Positions 42,627 to 55,108 of a stretch of 64,000 nucleotides of DNA are shown one piece after another (position 1 is the stretch's first letter; every line of letters begins with the position of its first letter). The DNA lies in assembly GCF_000315625.1 (NCBI RefSeq), contig NW_005434664.1, forward strand, positions 603,871 through 667,870. The letters run 5' to 3'. The translations under genes were made by a program, and so were the position numbers. The notes below the pieces were generated by a model that ran no database searches, was not told the origin of the DNA, and saw only the letters and a program-made list of their open reading frames with translations. The DNA is from Guillardia theta CCMP2712. Taxonomy: Eukaryota > Cryptophyceae > Pyrenomonadales > Geminigeraceae.

Positions 42627-45238
42627 TCATAGCTTTTCTTCGTAGCCAAGCATTCTGCTTGCTTTCAAGGAATGGACCGTCTTTGGCTTTGGGGATGCCG
42701 TGATGAACGCGTATCTAAAATCACGTGAATTTCAGACTCAGATGCAGTAAGGACCACACACCATCTGTGCGAGCTCTTTAGTGGCATGATCCAGAAACTT
42801 GTTGCCTCGTAAGATTTGTAACCGAGCAAGAAATAACCTAAAAAGGGTCATCCAAGGACTCGCAAGCTTGACTTCACCTTCTTTTAGACTTCTTCATTTC
42901 TGGAAACAAAGCAATCAATTCAGTATCGTCAAACCCGCGAAGAAGATCGTCTATTCTCCTGATCCCAGCGTTCTTCAAGTCTTCAAGGTGCGACAAATAC
43001 CCCAACCGTCGAATAAGCTCGACGAACTCTCTTTCCCCTTGATAAAATTGACCGAGCGCAGTGATGCACAGAGAAATCACGTTGCAAGATGACAGACTCG
43101 CTTGAAGAGCACTGTCCTCATCATATGCATTCCTTGTATTGCTTTTCAATTTATTCGCTCCGGCGTCATCAACGTCTTCTTTTCGTTTCTGAATCCTTGG
43201 CCAATGTGAATTGCCTGCCGTTTCATTGGAAGCCACATTGTTTAAATCATTTTTTCGATAATTTGCTGATCGTTTGATTTCTTTTAAGCTATTTTCTTTG
43301 AAAGGACTGATGAATTCCTTCTGATGGTCCTCCGCATAGTGTATTTGACTCGCCTCAGACAGTGTGAATTTTCCTTTGATTTGTCTGCTTTGGAGAATAG
43401 CTGACAACGAAAACCTCAAACTTCCTAATAACACGGGTTCTGTCTTTCCATCAAACTTGTTCAAAACTCTGATGATAAGAGAGCCATTTTTGGAATTCAT
43501 GTCCTCAAATGCAAAAGTTTCGTTCCATGTCGGCAAAGTTCCATCCGGGAGCAGGTGGCGAAGAGATTTGGTTGTATATACAGTATTGAACACCTGAACC
43601 TCGCAGGTAGGATCAGACGTTCTGTAGTCGGTGAGCTTCTTGTCCGTTATGCTTTGCATTCCATGGACCTCCACAGTGAGATCAAATTTGTTTTCTGTTT
43701 CTCTCTCAACGCTCATTTCTTGAAAACTGTGTATGATAACGGAAAACTGTTCACACAGGTCGTTTTGCTTTTTCTGAAGCATCGGATGTCAATATAGCAG
43801 AGAAGGAGCTTTTTGCATATACCAGCATTGCTGAAACGTCATCAGCTCTGACGCACAGGACTTTGACAGTTGTCAATGCCACTACACAGAGCGGGAAGCA
43901 TCTTCCAGTTAGCACAGAGCCCTCAGCAAAACATGCCCCTTCATCGTTAGTGCGTGCAATCTCAACAAAATTCTGTTGAAACGTCGTCTTGTCTATCTTG
44001 CTACTGATGAATTTGCAGTCGGCTGTTGTTTTTCTTTCATATACCTCTCAAAATTTCAGTGAAGATATTCGTAAGGTCATCACTATTCACCCCGACAGTT
44101 CCTTCCTTCAAAATCATAACTTTGGAACACTTCTCATCATCAAAATGCATGATAGTCCCTTGTTCAGCCACTTGCTGGAGTCAAAGCGGTTATCAGTCGA
44201 TACCTCGCGTATCATTCAAGGAGACCAGCGTTGTGTTCTTGACTAGATCCGTGAAGAACTCAGAGGAATCCATGTGCAAAACAGCAAATGATAATCTATG
44301 CCGATGCAATTGTCTACGTCAATGCTTAGTGAACACGCCCTGTGTTGTCAAAAATCTACATCGGAAGCTCGATTCGCAAGTTGTATTCTGGGTCAACGTT
44401 GTTTCTGATCTGCGCTGAAACATCAAAATGAATGTTCAGTGTATTTCACTGTCGCTACGGTTGACGTGAAGAATTCTTGATCATCGACTGTGATCATCAC
44501 CTTGCCAGCCCCAAGTCAAAGATCTCGTCGAAGGTCATAGGGCATAAACCTGAGAGTCGCAGAGTATGACACGATCCATCTTAGGTAAATGATTTGCTCT
44601 CAATACCTTCAAAGAGATCTTGTCTTGGTGAAACTTGGTCTCAATCTTTAGGGAAGCTTTCTTCCCATCCAACCCAGTGATGGAATGTCCATATTTGTCT
44701 TCGAGACCTTTCAAAGAGCTTCACAAAGAGACGAGCTTGCTCAGCAAGGATCAACGTAGTTCAAAAGTCTCCCATTCTTGCAGTTTGGAGCAGTCAAGTG
44801 TGTGTGTGGCAGTCCCAACATGTCTGGTGGCTCGTCAGCACAACCAAGATGAAGTGAGTTCCCCTTGCTCCTACCTGCTGCCGAAAAGCAGAGGCCCGAA
44901 GAGCTGCGAGCGCGCGAGAGTCGACCAGACGCCCTCAGCTCTCAACCGTCTGACCCTCATCGGGGGGTTTCGGTTGTGCGAAGCCTTGGCAAGACGGAAA
45001 GTTGTGGACCTGCAGTTGTTTTATCAAAGTGACGTGGGAGAGAAAGATTGATAGCAGACGTATGGATGCTGGACAAATCAGAATTTCCAGGCGAACCCAA
45101 GCAGCTTTTGATATCTTCTTTGTCTCGAATCGGTGAGACGTATCGGAAACCTGATCCACGAACAATACGAGAACTTTTTGTATCAACGAAGGATGATGTC
45201 AAAGGCGAGAACTGTAGCAGATCATGACAGGCATCCAA
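42627..45238 (-). CDS. C2 - cyclic-nucleotide-binding - C2 domain protein
   Basis: A multi-exon gene; the joins are partly inferred. The possible 5' exon (ATG 45238) reads MDACHDLLQFSPLTSSFVDT, polar. Exons at about 44730-44350 give KYGHSITGLDGKKASLKIET, ISLKVLRANHLPKMD and QIRNNVDPEYNLRIELP, a first C2-like domain. Exons at about 44190-43830 give VAEQGTIMHFDDEKCSKVMI with LKEGTVGV, and FVEIARTNDEGACFAEGSVL with TGRCFPLCVVALTTVKVLCV, the pattern of a cNMP-binding jelly roll. The phosphate-binding cassette is divergent (FAEGSVLTGRCFP), so nucleotide binding is unproven. A splice at about 43775 leads to a clear C2 domain (FDLTVEVHGMQSITDKKLTD, DPTCEVQVFNTVYTTKSLRH, PTWNETFAFE). A tail follows, including RRLGYLSHLEDLKNAGIRRI (SAM-like). 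Two short exons end in WLRRKAM at 42627. A cytosolic, Ca2+/lipid-responsive role is plausible. Confidence 0.6.
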
Positions 45239-46082
45239 AAGGAGGTCAACAAGCAGTCAGAGCATGGCCTGCAAGAAACAGAACAAGCTTACGTATCTCT
45301 CCTTCCAGACACCGATGCTGTGGGGACACATGAGTTTGGAACTTGTGTCTGCTTGCGCTGAACTATCCACATAGTTCTCCTCTCTCCTCGCTCCTCTCCT
45401 CTCCTCTCCTCTCTCTTCCCACCCTCCTGCCTCCGACATGAAAGCGTCCCCTGGGCAGCCGCCTACTGGTAGCCCAACTGACCCAATGCCGCCCACCCCT
45501 CCCCTCTTCCACTTCCAGTGCTCTAAACAGTGGGGTGTCTGTAGACGGCATTTCCGGGGGTAGTGTGAGAGTGAAACAGGTGATATCTAGGGGGTGGGGT
45601 AGGGGGTCGGTATGAGGGATAACACAAACTTGGACATGCTGTAGATCCGGCCTGATGGAAGATGAAGAGAGAATGGCAGATAGAGGAGAAGGGGAGGGGG
45701 AGGGAGGGGGAGAGGGAGATGAAGTGCAGTACGCCAGCTGAGGAGGGTGAGTGCGAGCAAGCGAGTGTGAGATATGCGAGAAAGGCAGAAGGCTAGCGGG
45801 CGGGCGGAATGCAGAGGAGGTTTGGGAGGTTGAACTCGATACAGATCTTTACCTATTGCTAGAACGCGATGAAGCTAAGAGGAGAAGGCTTGTGATATGT
45901 TATAGTGATGGAGTGAAATTGTGATGCGAGAATTGACAGAGCGATGACAGGTTTGAAGCGAGACATTCAATGTCGTGAAGATGTGTAACGTAGCCTGAAG
46001 ATGCCCACACCGACATTTCTGATGCTGAGGACGATGTCGCTGTTGATGGCGGCGATCGCAACAAGAGGTTGGATGGTGTGAT
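45239..46082. other. Divergent spacer with G-rich motif
   Basis: No exon is supported. 45384-45416 has CTCCT-type pyrimidine repeats, 45588-45612 the GGGGGTGGGGTAGGGGGTCGG motif, and 45690-45720 a purine-rich GGGGAGGGGGAGGG run. The spacer lies between the C2/cNMP gene (-) and the BEACH gene (+). Confidence 0.4.
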
Positions 46083-49000
46083 GTGAAAGATGAGAAAGAA
46101 GTCGAGGTATCCGTGTTGATTTTCACCGAAATGCCAAAGAAACCAGCATACGCTGCTCGATGCCCTTCGGCATTGGACCCTGCAGCTGCCCCATTGCCGA
46201 TCCAAGCAAGAGATCTTCTCCTTGAAGCAAGAAGCTTGAACTCACGTGAAGAACCTGCCTTTGAAAACACTCCGATCAGGCGAAAGACAAAGGTTGAACT
46301 GAGGTCTTGCTGTTTTGCATTCTTGTGCTCCATCGTTGAGACGTTTCTTTCAGCTCTGACTTTGAAGGAGGAAATTTTGAAGGAGAAAAATTGAAGGAGG
46401 TCATTGTGGCCATCTGGCGTACCTGTGAGGAGGAGGCGGCGAGTGATGCGTATCAGCTTAGAGATGTGAAAGAGAAGAGACTGAGGCTTGCTAGAAATCT
46501 CAAGGAGCTTGTCCGAAACGACCTGGTCATCTGCTGCTATTTCTTCACGACATCCGAGAACGAAGTTGGGGAACAAACTGCTTGGGACCTTCTCTTGAAA
46601 GGAATACAGCATAGTCGTGTCACTGAGATCACCAAGGAGTTGATTCAAGTCTTGGTACTGGTTGTTTCCAATGTTGGATTAGGTAGAGCAAACCTGGAGA
46701 GCATCCTTAGGTAATCCACCCCTCAAGTCTGATTTCTGTTGAGATCTTCCAAGGTCCATGTTCGTGGCTGGTGAGTGGCAGCCCAACGCTGGCAAACTCG
46801 TGCAGGGCATGTGCGCGATGGTGCAAGGGAGTTTGGGTGAAGGCCAGTCCCCCGGGCTGTTGAGTCCGAATGCTTTCAAGGACTCAAAGATGCACAGCAG
46901 GGCCGCTGCTGAGGTGAAGAGGCTCAGTGTCTGGTGAACCCTTGCTCTGACATGTCCTCGGCTGGGCACTAGCAGGCCCATCCGAGATTCTTTTTCTTTG
47001 ATGGAGCACATGGAGGGCTTTACCTTGGAAGCGCAGAGAAGTGAGAGTTGCCTATGTGGCTGCCCTACATGCACTTCTCAAGTTTGCTCCGTCATTGCAG
47101 GCTATGGGGGAAACAAGGCTACGCGATAACGACATCCTTGTGGGTGAACAATGCGTCCACCGACGTTGCGTTTTTCTTGTTCAGCATCACGGAGACAGAT
47201 CAAGTTGACGAAACGAACGAGAAGATGGTCATGGATGTTTGCATCTGCGAGGTCCTGACACATGATGTCATGTTTGTGGATCTGATTCTTTTGTGTGACA
47301 GCACGGATTCATCTTCAATGTATTCATCGATTCACACAAAGTTTTCCATGAGTTCCGTGTTCAGATTCCGCAAAAGCGATGGTAACATTCTATTGTGAAA
47401 TTGCAGAATGTCTTGCGATTTTAATCCTTTTGAATCTATAGGTTCAAGCTTGCTGTCAACCATAAAAGCAGCTCGTTCTTGTCAAAGTCTGAAGTCGAGA
47501 TCTGGATTGACAATCGGCGATATTCGCATTCCATCCCGATGCCGAAGCAAGAAGGTGAATGGAGAATGCTGGTCGCAACTCCTCACCTGCGCTTTCAAGG
47601 ATTGTTCCGCTTGTATGCGGGATGTCCCACGACAGACACGCTCAACATCCCGACAACCGTGAGATGGTCCAAGTCGGTTTTGCCTCTCTCCTTCTTCAAG
47701 GGTCTCATGGGGACCTTTAAATTCTTCCCCACCTGTTTGAGTGAGGCGGAGGTCCAAAGTCAGCTAGGCGATGCGGTTGCTGCTGCGAGCTCGGACCTGC
47801 TGCGCTTGCTGACTTGAAGCTTCAGCAGACAACAGGCAGCGATGAATTGCTCGACGCCTGCGCGTCATTCTCAGCCTATCCGAGCCATCTGAACAAGCAC
47901 ATACCCCTCGGTACATTGAGCTGCACCCCGCGCTCTTGATCTTACATGCCTGCTGCCACACAGTTGATGGAAGATCGTTTCCTAGTTCTCAGCTCTGTCT
48001 CAGCTCAGGAAATCCGACGGCCTTGATGATCGGAACCTTAAAGCTTGGAGGACAGCCAAACTTCGCAGAATCGTTGGAGTGTCTCGGTGGACCAGGTAGT
48101 CGTGAGTTTCGTGCCCTCGGTGAATTCACTGAGTTTGTGAACAAGCGATGTTCCTTCCTTGGCTCGCAGCATGCTTTACGGTGCCAACACAAAGGGAGGA
48201 CCAGGGAGATGAGGTCTCGGGGAGGAAGAGCTTGTGCGACAGCGAAGAGATTTTCTTGAGCTTCCTACTATTGATGCGATCTTTCATATGTCACGATGTT
48301 TTCCTAAGAGGAAATGGAATGTTGGCGCCGGATGGTTACTCAGGGAAAAACCTCGTGTTTGACCAGACTGAGAATGAAGGTGAAATCCCATGGATAGCGA
48401 AGCTCATGACGACAGTTGAATCCATCTTTTTCCGAATCCCTTCTTCTCACCTGACACCGGTCTGCTGCATTCAAAGATGTTCTGCCTCTTTTGCTGACTG
48501 CGGTGAACAGGAGATATTCTCGGCCGTCTCATTGGTAGTGAGGATGAGCGCGTACGATAGCTTTGAATGGCCTGAGACAAACCTGGAGAGGAAGTATTTT
48601 GATTCAGACAAGGGGCGAGCTGAGTTGAAGGAGCTGGAGAATGTCTTGGCCTGGTTGCTCCATGTCGAGCTATGGGCCGGAAGGTGATGTAGCTTACATC
48701 TCAGCATTTTTGCGATGATGAATGACTTGGTTCATTACAAGAAACGTGGAAATCGTCGAGCTCGTGATCAAGGAAATCCGCAATGCTGCTGCTCTGAACA
48801 ACTCCTTGTTCTTCAAAATACTCGGGTATCATGGTATGGAAGGGCTTATCAAAAGCATCTTGTGCGTCATAACTTGACTGTCGTAGCTCTCTTTGATTTC
48901 ATGATGGACCTTCTGTGGACTCCCGAGTCAAACTCCCACACGATCTCGATCATCAATGGTTTCCGTCAGGACGCCCCCAATGGCGAGGAAGCGTCTTTGC

Positions 49001-52000
49001 GTGAGACCATGTTCGAGGCACTCGACAAGGTACTTGCTGCTTCCCTTGGGCTCCCGTTTGAGTATTTCTCAGCTGCTGGGGCAAGAAGATGAATCGAGTG
49101 ACTACGTGGAGGCGGCAAGGGCTGACCAAGAGTTTTGGACCTTCCTATCCTCCACTCTCGCCCAACGGGCAGGTTGACCATCACATGCGGCGCTGCATGT
49201 GCTTGTGGTGTAAGACTTGTCTGCAGACCCCAGCTATCGTTGCTTCTGCCTCACTCACTCGCTGCATCTCTGCAACCGCATCTTCGAGCTTGACATCTCG
49301 GGCAATGGCAACGGGCTGCTTGTCAACTCTCCTGACTGGAGGTGCATCCTGCTGGAGCTGGTGATGCATCCCAGGACGATCTGGTTTTCTCTGGCGAACA
49401 TTGTGATCTACTATGCTCTTCTCAAACCTTCAGAGAAGCACAAGTTCTTCTCGCAAGGAGGGTCATCTCTGCTGATTCACAACGTCCGGTCCTGCATGAA
49501 GGCCCTCCAGGTCGAGGAACACCACGAGGCGCAGCACGCATCTGCCTGGCAGCATACCCTCGTCTACGGTTTCATCCTGGACCTGTCCGTAGACGATTGC
49601 TTGTTCACGAGGAGGCTGCTGTCAGAGGTACGGCCCACTCCTGTCTCCTTGCACGTGAAGTCGTCTCTCCTCAGGGGGTTTTCAACGCCGGCATCCTCGA
49701 CTCGTCGATCCTAGAGGGGCTGGACTGCATCCAGTCCCCGATGTCCCTCTACATCGACAGCGAGCACTGCATCCTGAGGACTGAGATGATACAAGTACAT
49801 CCCCTGATGGCTCCTCCCCTTCTCCTCATTGCCTGCAGGTGATGCTGGAGATCCTGGAGGTCTGCAACTCTACCTTGCGGCAGCAGGTGTGCTGGGGGCT
49901 GTTCTTTTCTCTCTCTGCTCACTTTGATTCTCCAAGGCTGTCAGTGAGCTCGTCCTCGTGGTCAACCGCTCCCACCAGACGAGGAGCAACTTCCTCTCTG
50001 TCCCGGATTGGGAGCAGAAAATCGTCAACCTGGTCAGGCCACCCCGGCTCCACAAGGCGACCAGGTGGACGGGGTTGCCGTCAGTCGTGACGTGGCATCA
50101 AAACCCGACTCTCGTGCTGAGGGGCTCGTGGGCAGCGACGCCTGCTGAGGTCGAGCGGATGTCGCTGGACCAGGAGCTGTCGCCGATCGAAGAGCTCGAC
50201 GCCCTCATGTGGCTCACGACCAAGATGATCTCCAGGCTGATCAGCGACAGGATATTCCAGGCGGAAGGATGGAGGTCCTTCGTCAATGTGCTTGCTGCCT
50301 GGAAGACTTCAGAGCTAGTCGAGCACGTGTTCGCGTCAGGTAAGATCGCTGCATCTGAATCAGCACGCAACACGTCGGAGCGAGACTTGATGACGTTGCT
50401 GTTCAAACATGCCTGCCTCGTCCTGCAGGATGTCATATCACAGGTTGAGAAGTGGGACTCAAACATGACTATCCCAGAACGAGAAGCCCCAGTCTCGACC
50501 CTCACCTTGCGTGAAAACTTCGGGGGAATTCTTGCAAGTTTGACATATTCTGAGCTCTCGTTTCGATCAGCGTACGGAATGATGTCATCTGTCCAAACAC
50601 CAACAAGACTTGTGTGGGAGCACTTGCAAGACAGCACAGACTGCTTTGCTCATGCGTCTCTGCTCAAGTTGTTGTCGGAATCATTGAATGCCTTCTGCAT
50701 AAGGCTCGGGCTTGATGGCACGAAGTTGCCTGCCACCACCTTCGGGCGAGAGCTTGTGCTGGATAGCAAGGGAAAGATGTCTGTCTTCCCTTGGACTCAC
50801 TCGGCTTGGAGCATGTTGATGGCGTCGCTCAGCGATCAGCTGGGAGTGGACGAGTTTCGCTCTGTCTGTCAGCGGTTGGTCTTTCAGGTCTGCCTGCTTG
50901 TGCTAACTCCTCGTCTGCCTCCTCCCTGACCAGCTCCCAGGGCATCGGGCGGATTGAAGTCGACCCCCTCGCTCTCCCTCGTGCTGCTCTGACGGTCCAG
51001 CGATTCGAAAAGCTTGAGGTGACGTGGCTGGTGTGGAGGGATGGAAGTGATGGGGGCGTGTGCAGAGGGCGCTGCTGTTCGAGACCGAGTACGAGGCGGG
51101 CGATCGCGGAGAGCTGCGAGGGATTTTGATGGAGAGCAAGAGGCTGGTGATGGACATGGTGGAGCAGAGCGACCGATCGGTGACGTGGAGCAACGTGTTG
51201 AAACTCTTCACGGGCAGGACGTCGAAGCTGGACTTCTACATGATGTCAGACCCCACTAATGACGTCGCTCGTAAGATCTTGCTAGACTTTGAGGACGAGC
51301 TGCTGCGATACTCCGAGGGCCTCGAGTTCGGGGGCCAGTCGAGGCTGAGGGCTCGGGGAGCGAGGGAGACGGAGGACATGGCAGCCTTGCGGACGGAGGC
51401 GTCGAAGAGGACCGAGACCCTTGCGCTGGCGGAGTCGACGAGGAGGCTCAAGATCGAGAACCAGCTGAGGTTCCGACTCAACTCTCAACGGACCAAGTGG
51501 AAGACTATCCTCAAGGAGAACTGCTCCGACTTCACCCTGTGGCTAAGCTTCAGCGACAGGCGGGGGCTTTTTGGGGAGGACGTTTCAGTGTTCGGGCGGT
51601 ACCAGAAGCACGACACGGTGGAGTGTGGGGGGTTGGGGTTGCGCAGGAGGGTGAAGCAGTCGTCATGGGGCCTCCTGTACTTGAATCTCGACGAGAGTCA
51701 GGTGAGATTGTTGTTTCTTGTTATCGAACGATGATTGCTTTCATCTCTGCGCGATCTGTTTCCTCGTGCTGGGATATACTAACGTTTCTCTCTGCCTAGT
51801 TGTCATATTCTGCCCCGGCCACGAAGGATGCTGTCGTCGAGCGCCAGGAGCATGCGTTGGACTACATGTTCCAACATGGGCTCGCGATGAAGTCTGCCCC
51901 CCGATCCAAGAGTTTAACCGCCATGGATGAGTCCTCCCTTGACCTGGTGCTGGACGTGAAACTTCGGGACCAGGTCGACAAGTTCGAGTGCTGCCTTGTG

Positions 52001-55000
52001 TCGGCTCGCGGCGTTGTCAAGGGAATCCTGCTGCTGCAGGGGAATCGTCTAAAGTTCATCCCATCGGACGTGCAGGACAGGTGCTACGGGTACAACGAGC
52101 CGGTGTACATCAAGGAGACCATGTCTAAGATCAAGGTTTGGAACCTGAACAACCTCAGTGAGGTTCATGGAAGGCGGTTCCTGCTCCAGCCCGACTCCCT
52201 CGAGCTCTACTTCCATGGTCGGCGATCCATCCTTCTCTCGTTCCCTCCCCCCGCCGGGGAGAAGGCAGAGAGCGTCGTGTCGCAGGTCTACAAGCGGCTG
52301 GTCAGCACGTGCGGCTCCTCCCTCAAGATCCACTTCCTCTTCCACCCCGGCAAGCATGTGGCGCGTGCGAAGCTGACGGACGACTGGGTGAATCGAAAGA
52401 TCTCCAACTTCGAGTACCTAATGCACCTCAACTACTTTTCTGGGAGGTCCTACAACGACCTCACACAGTACCCCGTCATGCCCTGGATCTTGGCTGACTA
52501 CTCCTCCGCCTCCGTCGACCTCACCAACCCCAAGTCCTTTCGTGACCTGTCGAGACCCATCGGAGTTCAGACTCAAGGGCGGGAGGAGTACTTCAAGGAG
52601 AGGTACGCGGGTTGGCACGATGACGAGATTCCCCCGTTCCACTACGGGTCTCATTACAGCAACCCCGGTTTCGTCCTGTGGTTTCTGGTCCGCCTGGAGC
52701 CCTACGCCTCCTCTTCCCTGCACCTGCAAGGCGGGCACTTCGACTACCCTGACCGTCTTTTCTGGAGTGTCGCAGATGCCTGGCTGGGCTGCACGACCTC
52801 GAGCAACGACGTCAAGGAGTTGATTCCAGAGTTCTTCTATCTCCCCGACTTCCTGCTCAACCGCAACAAGTTCGAACTGGGATCGACACAGAACGGCTCT
52901 CGAATTGACGACGTTGTTCTCCCGCCCTGGGCAAACGAATCAGCTGCAGAGTTCATCAGCATCAACAGGCAGGCGCTGGAGAGCGAGTACGTCTCCAGCC
53001 ACCTGCACCATTGGATTGACTTGATCTTCGGCTACAAACAGCAGGGCCAGCCTGCAGTGGACGCCACCAACGTCTTCTACTACCTCACCTACGAGGACAA
53101 GGTCGACATGTCCAGCATCGCCGACCCGCACAAGCTCAACGCTACCACCTCTCAGATCGCCAACTTCGGTCAGACCCCCCGCCAGCTGTTCTCCAGCCCC
53201 CATCCGAAGAGAGCTCCGCTCTTCCGAGGAAGCCGCCCTGTCTTCACGCCGACGTCGGAGACAACGATGAAGACTGAGAGGGGCAGCGCACACTCTACCC
53301 CTGTGGATGCGAACGGTAGTCTCTCCTTGCAGTCAGAGTTTCTCTCCGACTCGAGCGGCAGCATAGAAAGTCGCGCCTTCAGTCGGTCTCAGTCGATGCC
53401 CATCAAGGCGACCAACTTATTTGATGACCGACCTGCTGCTGAAGTTGATCTTCCGAGCAAGTCGGAGGAGACGAGCGCGACAGAAAGAGAGAGGACGGTA
53501 GCAAGTGAGCACTTGCCGGCAGGCAGCGTGAAGGATTCCGTTTCGAGGAGGAGGGCAAGCACGGACGCCACTCCGACTCTGTCACTCGACTCAAACGTCA
53601 TCATTACTCCATCACTAGCAGCGCCTGACGCCGTTGGGCTCGGTGGCACCATATTCGCTCGTGTGTCTGCTGATTTTTCCCGCAGGTCTGACCTCCTCCT
53701 ACCTCGGTCAGAACGCTGCAAGAGCGTTGAAGTTCTCTGTCGAGGAACCTCTAGGTGGCATCCGCGTCTACTCGTTGCCACATCGGCAGGCGAGCTCCAA
53801 GGAGGGAGGGTACGTCAATATTTTTGCTACTGCCAGCAGGGTCTATGCTGTCCTGCAGAGCGGGCAGTTCCGTTGTTGGAACGTGGACTGGAAGATGGCG
53901 AAAGAAGGGCAGCCCTTCACTGCAGCCGAGCTAGAGGTCTCGTTTCAGGAGTCAGCAAGAAAGTCAGGCCATGCCGCTCCTCGTCAGGGGCTCGGCGAAC
54001 TCGCAACCGGAGTGAGCAAGAGCATGATCGGCATGGCGTCAGGTCTGGCTGGCCTCCTCCTGACTATCCCAGGAAGTGATCCGGCAGCGACTCGGCTCAG
54101 GGTTGCCGAGCAAGAAACTCCGGCTCCTGGTTTGCATCAACGGCACGTGATGATCGAGCGATCCTCCCTCCGCCTCTTCGTCTTCCCTGGCATGCTGGAT
54201 GGGCAAGTGCGATGGCGGATGCTGGAAGGAGGGACTGCAACCCTGCAAGGAAGCAGGAGGATCCACCGTGACGTCGTGACGTGCATGGCCACAGCAGGAG
54301 AGTGGTCGCATGCTCTTGGTCACTGGCTCATCACGGGAAGTCGTGACACGACTGTGCGCGTTTGGCATCTCGGTGAGCGAGCTAGCAACGTATCTGTCTC
54401 TGAACCAGTGCAGGGAAGGGAGAGCTGCGAGGAGCTGCTCTGCGGGAGTGGAGCATGCAGCCGTTTCCTAGTCGCCCTCGATTTCTTCTGCACGGACACA
54501 CGGGCAGCCTCGTCCACCTGTCTGCGTGCCTCGACCTCGACGTCATCGTGAGCTCCTCGGACCAGGGCATGGTGGCCCTGCACTCCTTTTCCAAGGGTCG
54601 GTTTCTGAGGCGCTTCGCCCACCCATCCCTCAACCCCTTGGACCTGGTGGAGCTGAGCCCCTTGGGCGACATCTTCATGTACAGCTCGCAGGACGAGACT
54701 CTGCACGCGACTGACGTCAACTTGACGTCAACTCGGTCGGTCAGGGTGGCTGGCGTCTGCTCGTTCGTCCTCTCGTTCGATGCCAACGTGCTCTTCGTGG
54801 GGCTGTCGAATGGCATGGTGGTGGCTCTCCTATCTCGCACCCTGCAGAGAATGCAGACGCTTCCACGGCTGCTGGGGGATCTGGGCTCTGTGACGGCGCT
54901 CAGGCTATCCCTGTGTGGCAACTATCTCCTCGCAGCTACCTCGAGGGGGCTCGTTCAAGTCTTCACCTCGGAGTTTCTCGTGCGCAATCACGTGCAGATG

Positions 55001-55108
55001 ATCATGGAGCAGCTGGGCCTCAAGAACCTCCTCCAGGTCAACCTCGAGTCACCCGCTATCAACGATACTTCTCCATCGTATCCAGAAGATGTGCGTGAAA
55101 GGAAATGA
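46083..55108 (+). CDS. Giant PH-BEACH-WD40 protein (LRBA/LYST/ALFY class)
   Basis: BEACH proteins are very large scaffolds in vesicle traffic, lysosome size control or autophagy. The gene covers about 9 kb with many short-intron exons. Upstream exons give helical, armadillo-like sequence. A concanavalin-like sandwich follows: RFFFFDGAHGGLYLGSAE, LWGKQGYAITTSLWVNNAST, EVEIWIDNRRYSHSIPMPKQ (about 47.0-47.8 kb). Long helical regions occupy 48.1-51.7 kb. The exon from 51800 carries the BEACH-associated PH domain (FECCLVSARGVVKGILLLQG, LNNLSEVHGRRFLLQPDSLE) and the BEACH domain (NRKISNFEYLMHLNYFSGRS, YPVMPWILADYSS, FHYGSHYSNPGFVLWFLVRL, FDYPDRLFWSVADAW, LIPEFFYLPDF, LHHWIDLIFGYKQQGQPAVD). A Ser-rich linker and a 43-nt intron (53643-53685) lead to WD repeats (DTTVRVWHL, FLLHGHTGSLVHLSACLDLD, FLVRNHVQMIMEQ), ending at 55108. 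The 5' end is uncertain: near 46390 the frame changes without a clear intron. Confidence 0.8.

Noticed and set aside
45875-46648. 257-codon minus-strand open frame at the 5' end of the BEACH gene
   Set aside because: It ends in a His/Ser/Cys-rich low-complexity sequence with no family resemblance. The plus strand has helical exons leading into the BEACH gene, though this 5' region stays uncertain.
49342-49842. Competing plus-strand frames inside the BEACH gene
   Set aside because: They overlap in other frames of the helical BEACH exons and contain Arg/Ala-rich sequence typical of frame shadows.
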